Shown here: positions 5,478-10,741 of the stretch, piece after piece
How the letters are laid out: every line of letters starts with the position of its first letter
How positions within the stretch are numbered: position 1 is the stretch's first letter
Assembly (NCBI GenBank): GCA_035686205.1
Contig: DASRZQ010000085.1
Location: 1-12,408 of the forward strand
Origin: CAIWTU01 sp035686205
Lineage (GTDB): Bacteria > Desulfobacterota > Desulfuromonadia > Geobacterales > Geobacteraceae
DNA length: 12,408 nt
Direction: 5' to 3'
Notes under the pieces: model-generated
What the model was told of the DNA's origin: nothing
The model's input: only the letters and a program-made list of their open reading frames with translations
Database searches by the model: none
Position numbers and translations under genes: made by a program

Positions 5478-6633
5478 ACACGGATATACCACCGGCGCCT
5501 GCGCTGCGGCGGCCGCCAGGGGCGCTGCGATAATGCTCCGTGACCGGCGGATCGCGGAAGAAGCGGAGATAACGCTTCCCGGCGGGGAAAGGGTTCGGTT
5601 CCGCCTCAACGGCCAGGAGATAACCGATGACGCCGCTTCCTGCTTCGTTATCAAGGACGCCGGAGACGACCCCGATGTGACGAACGGCGCAGAGATTCAC
5701 GCGAAGGTAAGCCTAAATACGCCCTCGGCCCTTACTGCCGAAAGGGACAACGATTTCGTTATTATCGAAGGCGGCGCCGGTATCGGCAGGGTAACAAAAC
5801 CCGGCCTCGCGGTATCCGTCGGAGAATGGGCCATCAACCCGGTCCCCCGCCGGATGATAACCGAAGCCGTTCGTGAGGTTTTTGCGTCTCACGTCTCACG
5901 TCTCACGTCTCACGTTACTATCAGCATCCCTAACGGCGAGGAACTGGCGAAAAAAACCCTGAATGCCCGGCTCGGCATCATCGGCGGGCTTTCCATCCTC
6001 GGCACGACCGGAATCGTCACGCCGATCTCGGCACAGGCATGGACCGACACCATCGATTCGGCCATAGATGTCGCCCTTGCATGCGGTTGCAAAACCCTGG
6101 TACTGTCGACCGGCAGAACCAGCGAGCAGGTTGCGCAACGCTTTTTCTCCGGAAACGGCACTAAGAAAGCCCTGTCAGCTGAAAAAGAAATCCGCGACGT
6201 ATTATCCCCTTCGTCCTTAGCCCTTAGCCCTTTGCCGGCTGAAAGCTACATTATGATGGGCGACCACGCCGGTTACGCCGTTCGCGCGTGCGCACGCAAA
6301 GGCGTGAGGAATATAGTAATTGCAGGACAGTTCGCAAAACTCCTGAAGATCGCCCGCGGACATGAACAGACCCACGTTTCATCTTCAAAGCTTGATTTAA
6401 AGGAGCTGGCCGCTTGGCTTGGCAACACGTCTCACGTCTCACGTCTCACGTCTCATGTTCTGAAAGCCAACACTGCCCGGGAAGTCCTGGAAGCCTCCGG
6501 GCACGATGCGGAGCTAATCGCTGTTGTTTGCTCAAAGGTTCTGGAATTCGCCCGCCGGATGGAGCCGGGCCTGCGCATCAATGTTTTGCTGGCGGGGTAT
6601 GGGGGGGAAGTGTTATATTACGGTCCGAATTGA
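5458..6633 (+). CDS. cbiD: Cobalt-precorrin-5B (C1)-methyltransferase with three repeat-encoded insertions
   Basis: CbiD methylates C1 of cobalt-precorrin-5B. The N-terminus KHGYTTGACAAAAA (residues 7-20) is the family hallmark, and PNGEELAKKTLNARLGIIGG followed by LSILGTTGIV (about 158-187) and GDHAGYAVR are conserved core motifs. At 391 residues it is longer than the roughly 360-370 I expect. The excess maps to three loops encoded by heptamer repeats: residues 144-153 (SHVSRLTSHV), 251-259 (PSSLALSPL) and 325-334 (SHVSRLTSHV again, same phase). All are in frame, contain no stop and fall between conserved blocks, so the enzyme is probably active. It starts inside the end of cbiC with GGCGGA (5444-5449) as a weak ribosome site. 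Confidence 0.95.
   Translation: MKRKSLKHGYTTGACAAAAARGAAIMLRDRRIAEEAEITLPGGERVRFRLNGQEITDDAASCFVIKDAGDDPDVTNGAEIHAKVSLNTPSALTAERDNDFVIIEGGAGIGRVTKPGLAVSVGEWAINPVPRRMITEAVREVFASHVSRLTSHVTISIPNGEELAKKTLNARLGIIGGLSILGTTGIVTPISAQAWTDTIDSAIDVALACGCKTLVLSTGRTSEQVAQRFFSGNGTKKALSAEKEIRDVLSPSSLALSPLPAESYIMMGDHAGYAVRACARKGVRNIVIAGQFAKLLKIARGHEQTHVSSSKLDLKELAAWLGNTSHVSRLTSHVLKANTAREVLEASGHDAELIAVVCSKVLEFARRMEPGLRINVLLAGYGGEVLYYGPN
5886..5913. repeat. Heptamer array (GTCTCAC)4 inside cbiD, copy 1
   Basis: Four perfect GTCTCAC units lie in the coding strand of cbiD, between the core segment ending REVF and the TISIPNGEEL motif. The encoded peptide is SHVSRLTSHV. The unit is stop-free in all three forward frames, but read on the other strand (GTGAGAC) it contains TGA. 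Confidence 0.95.
6207..6234. repeat. Degenerate heptamer array (CCCTTAG type) inside cbiD
   Basis: Four units are visible: CCCTTCG, TCCTTAG, CCCTTAG, CCCTTTG. They encode PSSLALSPL, a low-complexity loop before ESYIMMGDHAGYA. The unit contains TAG, but the reading phase here avoids an in-frame stop. Read on the opposite strand the units become GGCWAAG-like, close to the GGCNNAA units upstream of cbiG. Confidence 0.75.
6429..6456. repeat. Heptamer array (GTCTCAC)4 inside cbiD, copy 2
   Basis: Three perfect GTCTCAC units plus GTCTCAT, in the same orientation and codon phase as the copy at 5886-5913, so the same ten-residue peptide SHVSRLTSHV is encoded. It lies between the LAAWLGN helix and the conserved KANTAREVLE segment of CbiD. 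Confidence 0.95.
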
Positions 6634-6649
6634 AAGAAAAACGGCTTGA

Positions 6650-6790
6650 CACGGAGACACAGAGACACGGAGTTTTATTTCCATCAAAAGCAGAGTGTTT
6701 TGCTTTAAAGAGTTGCATTCCCTTTCATCTTTTTTTGATTTAAAAAAAAGTTTTTCTCCGTGATTTCCTCTGTTTCTCTGTGTCTCCGTG
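6650..6790. repeat. Inverted-repeat element with CACGGAGA octamer arms, between cbiD and cbiET
   Basis: The left arm (6650-6672) holds three octamers: CACGGAGA, CACAGAGA, CACGGAG. The right arm (6768-6790) is its reverse complement with two mismatches, and a degenerate extension runs back to 6756. The interior is AT-rich and includes a T-run/A-run hairpin (6729-6736 with 6743-6750). The element fills most of the 220-bp gap. No promoter or classical GC-rich terminator is evident. Confidence 0.85.
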
Positions 6791-6841
6791 GCGATTCTGC
6801 CCTTTTTTCGTTAACTTTTACTGTCCATGCAAATTGACTTT

Positions 6842-6847
6842 AGGAGG
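6842..6847 (+). promoter_or_regulatory. Ribosome binding site fixing the cbiET start
   Basis: A perfect AGGAGG lies 6 bases before the ATG at 6854. This rules in favour of 6854 over the in-frame ATG at 6827, which lacks such a site. Confidence 0.88.
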
Positions 6848-6853
6848 TTGATC

Positions 6854-8071
6854 ATGCCGCAACAAAAAATTTATCTGGTCGGTGCCGGTATCGAAGGCTG
6901 GGAAGGATTCGGAAGCAAAGCGCTCGAAGTGATCGGCAAGGCCGAGCTGCTCATCGGCCACCAGCGGCTGCTCGACATCTTTCCCGATTTCAGGGGGGAA
7001 AAACAGACGTTCGGGGACCTCTCCATCATGCTGGACACCCTCAAGACAACCGAAAAGCTCGTGGTGGTGCTCAGTTCGGGAGATCCCAACTTTTTCGGCA
7101 TCGCAAGGTTCCTGCTGCGCAATCTCCCAAAGGACCGGATTGAGATATTCCCCAACGTCACCAGCGTCCAGTACGCGTTCGCGCGGATCAAGGAACCCTG
7201 GGACGATTCGATTTTCATCTCCGTCCACGGCCGCGGCCTGAAGCCGGCCATCGACAGGATCATCGCGGCCGACAAGGCGGCGGTTCTGACCGACGACGTC
7301 AATACGCCGTCGGTACTGGCAAGGGAGCTGATCAAGCGGGGCGCCGAAGGGTACGAGGTCTACCTTTGCGAAGACCTTGGACTGCAGACGGAAAAGATCA
7401 CCCGCACTGACGTCAGGGGCCTGGTTGATCTTCCCTCTTCTACGCTGAACATCCTGATCCTGATCAAGGCATGGGAGCCGACCCTGGGGAATTACCCGGT
7501 CATGGGAATTGACGACGACGAGTACCACACCGCCAAGAAGTTGATCACCAAGCAGGAAATCCGTGCGGTCACCCTCGCCAAGCTGCAGTTGCAGAACGAC
7601 CTGGTGATGTGGGACATCGGGGCAGGCAGCGGCTCCGTGGGCATCGAGGCGGGAAACCTGATGCCCAACGGAAAGATTTTCGCGCTGGAAAAAAATCCCC
7701 AGTACCTGGCCTTTCTCAGGGATAACCTCAAAAAGTTTTCCTCCAGGAATGTCATGCTCGTCGAAGCCTTCGCGCCGGAAGGGCTTGATGATCTCCCCGA
7801 TCCGGACCGGGTTTTCATCGGCGGCTCCGGAGGGATGCTTGACGACATCATAGACGCCGTGGACCGGCGCCTGAAGCCGGACGGCATAATCGTCCTCAAT
7901 GCGGTTACCCTCGATACGCTGACGAAGGCGGTGGAATTCCTGGAAGACCACGGCTACACGGTGGACGTTGCATGCGTCAACGTGGCGAAAACGCGCGGTC
8001 TGACGGAATACAAGATGTTCGAGGCCCACAATCCGGTTTACGTGATTTCAGCCGCGAAAGGCGCCGAATAG
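6854..8071 (+). CDS. cbiET: Fused cobalt-precorrin-7 C5-methyltransferase / cobalt-precorrin-6B C15-methyltransferase (decarboxylating)
   Basis: This is a natural fusion of CbiE and CbiT, comparable to CobL of the aerobic pathway. CbiT methylates C15 and decarboxylates the C12 acetate of cobalt-precorrin-6B; CbiE then methylates C5. The 405-residue protein begins with a tetrapyrrole-methylase domain (KIYLVGAGIEGW 5-16, SSGDPNFFG 74-82, FPNVTSVQYAFARI 99-112). The CbiT domain starts with the DDDEYHTAKKLITKQEIRA hinge (about 220-238). It has a class I SAM-binding loop WDIGAGSGSVGIE (253-265) and DRVFIGGSGG (318-327), as in CbiT. It is translated from the AGGAGG-preceded ATG. Its TAG stop shares one base with the GTG start of cbiL. 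Confidence 0.95.
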   Translation: MPQQKIYLVGAGIEGWEGFGSKALEVIGKAELLIGHQRLLDIFPDFRGEKQTFGDLSIMLDTLKTTEKLVVVLSSGDPNFFGIARFLLRNLPKDRIEIFPNVTSVQYAFARIKEPWDDSIFISVHGRGLKPAIDRIIAADKAAVLTDDVNTPSVLARELIKRGAEGYEVYLCEDLGLQTEKITRTDVRGLVDLPSSTLNILILIKAWEPTLGNYPVMGIDDDEYHTAKKLITKQEIRAVTLAKLQLQNDLVMWDIGAGSGSVGIEAGNLMPNGKIFALEKNPQYLAFLRDNLKKFSSRNVMLVEAFAPEGLDDLPDPDRVFIGGSGGMLDDIIDAVDRRLKPDGIIVLNAVTLDTLTKAVEFLEDHGYTVDVACVNVAKTRGLTEYKMFEAHNPVYVISAAKGAE

Positions 8072-8772
8072 TGGCCAGGGTTTACGCTGTCGGGGTCGGG
8101 CCGGGAGATCCTGAACTCCTTACCCGCAAGGCGGAGATTATTCTCCGCCGGGTCCCGGTCATCTGCGCCCCCTCCGCCACACGTGACGATTCCAGCTATG
8201 CCCTTTCCATAGTCGAAAGCCTCATCGACCGCTCCCGGCAGGAAGTCGTCGTACAGGTTTTCCCCATGCGGAAAAACCAGGAAGGACTGGAAGAATTCTG
8301 GGAGAAAGCAGCCGGGGAAACCGCCGGCATGGTCCGTGACGGGAAGGATGTTGCCTTCATAACCATAGGCGACCCCTTTCTCTACTCCACGTTCCTTTAT
8401 ATTTACCGGATATTGCGGGAAAAGTATCCGGACGTGACGGTGGAGGCGGTGCCGGGCATAACCAGCATCAACGCCGCGGCAATAGCCGCCGGGGTGCCCC
8501 TGGCCGCTGCGTCCGAACGTCTCGCCGTCATCCCGGCCGCCTTCGAGGAAAAGGAGCTGCGTCATATTTTTCAGGAATTCGACACAATAGTTCTTATGAA
8601 GGTAAACCGGGTATTCGACCGGGTATTCGCGCTCCTGAAGGAATTGGGGCTTGAAAAAAAGGCCGCTTTCATCCGACGGGTGGGATCGGCGGACCAGGAA
8701 GTTGTTTTCGAACTGGAGTCTTTGCTGGGGAAAAAACTGGATTACTTGTCACTTCTGATCGTGAAAAAATAG
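8071..8772 (+). CDS. cbiL: Cobalt-factor II / cobalt-precorrin-2 C20-methyltransferase
   Basis: CbiL adds the C20 methyl to the cobalt-isobacteriochlorin, the first methylation after cobalt insertion. The 233-residue protein shows VGVGPGDPELLTRKA (7-21), TIGDPFLYSTF (98-108), VPGITSINAAA (127-137) and FDTIVLMKVNR (170-180), the order seen in CbiL/CobI. The frame is open upstream to an ATG at 7972, but that lies inside the cbiET coding region and homology begins at MARVYAVG, so the GTG at 8071, overlapping the cbiET TAG by one base, is chosen. The overlap indicates translational coupling. Confidence 0.93.
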   Translation: MARVYAVGVGPGDPELLTRKAEIILRRVPVICAPSATRDDSSYALSIVESLIDRSRQEVVVQVFPMRKNQEGLEEFWEKAAGETAGMVRDGKDVAFITIGDPFLYSTFLYIYRILREKYPDVTVEAVPGITSINAAAIAAGVPLAAASERLAVIPAAFEEKELRHIFQEFDTIVLMKVNRVFDRVFALLKELGLEKKAAFIRRVGSADQEVVFELESLLGKKLDYLSLLIVKK

Positions 8773-8785
8773 CAAAGCTATTTTT
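8765..8785. other. Perfect AT-rich hairpin spanning the cbiL stop
   Basis: AAAAATAGC (8765-8773) and GCTATTTTT (8777-8785) form a perfect 9-bp stem with loop AAA. It contains the cbiL TAG stop and abuts the cbiF ribosome site (8786-8790). The stem is AT-rich and followed at once by a downstream gene, so it is probably not a terminator. A second hairpin with the same GC-AAA-GC centre lies at 11564-11584. Confidence 0.7.
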
Positions 8786-8790
8786 GGAGG
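8786..8790 (+). promoter_or_regulatory. Ribosome binding site fixing the TTG start of cbiF
   Basis: GGAGG lies 6 bases before TTG 8797-8799. No in-frame ATG or GTG fits the conserved SKVFFVGAGPGDPE N-terminus, so this site decides for the rare TTG start. Confidence 0.85.
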
Positions 8791-8796
8791 CTATAA

Positions 8797-9573
8797 TTGT
8801 CCAAGGTCTTTTTCGTAGGCGCAGGTCCCGGCGACCCGGAACTGATCACGGTAAAAGGCGCGCGGCTTCTGCGCGAAGCGGATGTGGTCATCTTCGCCGG
8901 CAGTCTCGTCGACCTGCGGCTTGTCAGGGAATACGCCTCAAATGCCCAAGTCTATGACTCCTCCTCCATGACCCTGGAAGAAACCACCTCGGCAATCGCG
9001 GAAGCCGTACTGGCGGGAAAGAGAGTGGTCCGGCTGCACACCGGTGACCCATCCATCTTTGGGGCCATCCAGGAGCAGATGGCCGAACTGGATCGCCTCG
9101 GCATCGACTACGAGGTAGTCCCCGGCGTAACCAGCGCCTTTGCCGCGGCGGCCGCACTGAAACAGGAGCTGACCCTGCCGGAGGTCTCCCAGACGGTCAT
9201 CTTCACCCGGCTGGAAGGAAAAACACCGGTCCCGGAGCGGGAATCCCTGAAAGAGATCGCCAGAATCGGCGCCACGCTGGTCATCTATTTGTCCGTTTCC
9301 ATGATCGACCGGGTGGTCACGGAACTACTCCAAGGTGCGTACACCAAGGAAACGCCGGCAGCCGTAGTCTGCCGCGCCTCATGGCCCGACGAACGGATCG
9401 TGGAGGGAACCCTCGGGAACATAGCCGGACTCGCGCGGGAAACCGAAATAGACAAACAGGCAATCATCATTGTGGGCGACGTCCTGAAGGCGAGGAAAGA
9501 AGGGCTCAAGGCGAAATCGCGCCTTTACGACAAGGAATTCGGTCACGGATGCCGGAAAGGGATAATCGGGTAG
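8797..9573 (+). CDS. cbiF: Cobalt-precorrin-4 C11-methyltransferase
   Basis: CbiF methylates C11 of cobalt-precorrin-4. The 258-residue protein is a complete tetrapyrrole methylase with VGAGPGDPELITVKG (7-21), FAGSLV (33-38), YDSSSMTLEE (53-62), RLHTGDPSIFGAIQEQ (79-94), VPGVTSAFAAAAA (108-120) and LTLPEVSQTVIFTR (125-138). The last of these distinguishes CbiF/CobM from other members. The C-terminal SRLYDKEFGHGCR is also typical. It uses a TTG start with a good GGAGG. The stop is followed after five bases by a heptamer repeat. Confidence 0.95.
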   Translation: MSKVFFVGAGPGDPELITVKGARLLREADVVIFAGSLVDLRLVREYASNAQVYDSSSMTLEETTSAIAEAVLAGKRVVRLHTGDPSIFGAIQEQMAELDRLGIDYEVVPGVTSAFAAAAALKQELTLPEVSQTVIFTRLEGKTPVPERESLKEIARIGATLVIYLSVSMIDRVVTELLQGAYTKETPAAVVCRASWPDERIVEGTLGNIAGLARETEIDKQAIIIVGDVLKARKEGLKAKSRLYDKEFGHGCRKGIIG

Positions 9574-9578
9574 TAACA

Positions 9579-9606
9579 GGCTGAAGGCCGAAGGCTGAAG
9601 GCTGAA
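9579..9606. repeat. Heptamer array (GGCTGAA type), left arm of a pair before cbiG
   Basis: Four units are visible: GGCTGAA, GGCCGAA, GGCTGAA, GGCTGAA. Together with 9621-9648 it forms an imperfect inverted pair. It begins five bases after the cbiF stop. Confidence 0.9.
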
Positions 9607-9620
9607 GGAAACCAATAACC

Positions 9621-9648
9621 TTGCGCCTTGTGCCTTGTGCCCTGCGCC
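9621..9648. repeat. Heptamer array (YTGYGCC type), right arm of a pair before cbiG
   Basis: Four units are visible: TTGCGCC, TTGTGCC, TTGTGCC, CTGCGCC. On the reverse strand they read GGCRCAR, sharing GGC and the final A positions with the left arm but differing at the two middle bases. The pair fills most of the 93-bp cbiF-cbiG gap. Confidence 0.88.
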
Positions 9649-9656
9649 TGTTGCGC

Positions 9657-9660
9657 GGAG
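9657..9660 (+). promoter_or_regulatory. Ribosome binding site fixing the cbiG start
   Basis: GGAG lies 6 bases before the ATG at 9667. The alternative TTG start at 9628 would encode the heptamer repeat (MCLVPCACCAERD) as an N-terminal extension and is rejected. Confidence 0.65.
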
Positions 9661-9666
9661 CGCGAC

Positions 9667-10722
9667 ATGAAAACAGCCATCATCGCCATAACCGGAAACG
9701 GCGCCGAACTGGGTGCGAAGCTGCAGGAGGGACTCCCTTGCGCGGAGCTGTTTGTACCCGCGAAACACGTCGGTCTCTGCAGGTGTCCGGTCAACGTTTT
9801 CAACGGCGAGCTCAAATCCCTGATCAATAAACTGTGGCGCGAGTCACGCGGCCTCGTCTGCATCATGGCCGCGGGGATAGTGGTGCGCATGATCGCCCCC
9901 CTGCTGGAGGGCAAGGAGAGGGACCCGGCGGTTGTGGTCATGGACGAGGCCGGGAAATTCGCCGTTTCACTCCTCTCCGGGCATCTGGGCGGCGCCAATG
10001 AGCTGGCGGAAAACTGCGCTTCCCTTACGGGAGCCGCCGCAGTCATCACCACCGCCACCGACGTCCGCTCCCTGCCCTCCTTCGACCTGCTGGCAAAGGA
10101 ACAGGGATGGGTTATCGAGAACTTGTCCGGAGTCAGGAATCTCAACACCCTGCTGCTTGAGGACAGTGAAATCGCCGTGGTCGATCCAGGCGGCCTCGTT
10201 GAACGGTATTTTTCCGGCCGCGGCAGGCTGAGCTTTTACTCCGGTTTCAGCGATGCCTTTCAGAGCGGAGCAAAGGGATACCTGTTCGTAACTAACCGGA
10301 TTCTGCCGCCCGAGGTCCGGCCGCTCAACCTGCTCGTACTTCGCCCGCGAAACCTCGTTCTCGGTATAGGATGCAACACCGGAACCGGAGCCGACGAGAT
10401 CGAAGCCGTCGTCCACGTTAATCTGGACCGTCTCTCCATTTCCATGAAAAGCGCGGGATGCATCGCAACCGCTTCGGCAAAGCGAGGCGAACCGGGCCTG
10501 CAAGCCTTCGCGGACAAGTACTCACTACCCGTCATTTATTACGAAAGCAGCGAATTGAATTCCGTCCGAACACCCTCCCCCCCGTCGCGACATGCCGTTA
10601 AAGCCATCGGAGCCGCGGGCGTCGCCGAACCCGCCGCGCTACTGGCCTCCAACGGCGGGAAACTGCTGCTTAAGAAGGTCAAGAGCGGGAATGTTACGCT
10701 GGCAATTGCGGAAATCGCATGA
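9667..10722 (+). CDS. cbiG: Cobalt-precorrin-5A hydrolase
   Basis: CbiG opens the delta-lactone of cobalt-precorrin-5A, releasing the two-carbon fragment as acetaldehyde. The 351-residue protein has the expected N-terminal region (KTAIIAITGNGAELGAKL), the conserved central block VCIMAAGIVVRMIAPLLEGK (64-83), DPAVVVMDEAGKFAVSLLSGHLGGANELA (86-114) and a C-terminal domain beginning VLGIGCNTGTGADEIE (about 230-245) with GEPGLQAFADKYSLP. The start is chosen at 9667 because the protein homology begins there and a GGAG site precedes it. It is followed closely by cbiH (19-bp gap with GAGG). Confidence 0.94.
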   Translation: MKTAIIAITGNGAELGAKLQEGLPCAELFVPAKHVGLCRCPVNVFNGELKSLINKLWRESRGLVCIMAAGIVVRMIAPLLEGKERDPAVVVMDEAGKFAVSLLSGHLGGANELAENCASLTGAAAVITTATDVRSLPSFDLLAKEQGWVIENLSGVRNLNTLLLEDSEIAVVDPGGLVERYFSGRGRLSFYSGFSDAFQSGAKGYLFVTNRILPPEVRPLNLLVLRPRNLVLGIGCNTGTGADEIEAVVHVNLDRLSISMKSAGCIATASAKRGEPGLQAFADKYSLPVIYYESSELNSVRTPSPPSRHAVKAIGAAGVAEPAALLASNGGKLLLKKVKSGNVTLAIAEIA

Positions 10723-10741
10723 TAATAATCGAGGTTTTTAG

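Noticed and set aside
5886..6456. The regularly repeated GTCTCAC arrays as a CRISPR array.
   Set aside because: Units are 7 bp in direct tandem without spacers, and both arrays lie inside an intact cbiD frame.
6729..6750. The T-run/A-run hairpin between cbiD and cbiET as a terminator.
   Set aside because: There is no GC-rich stem and no T-tract after it; it looks like AT-rich filler inside the octamer element.
6827..6853. An earlier cbiET start at the ATG at 6827.
   Set aside because: There is no ribosome site there, whereas AGGAGG precedes the ATG at 6854 at ideal spacing.
7972..8070. A longer cbiL starting at the ATG at 7972.
   Set aside because: The extra residues are Arg-rich shadow sequence of cbiET, and the tetrapyrrole-methylase N-terminus begins at the GTG at 8071.
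8765..8785. The cbiL-cbiF hairpin as an intrinsic terminator.
   Set aside because: The stem is AT-rich, the trailing T-run is part of the stem itself, and the cbiF ribosome site follows immediately.
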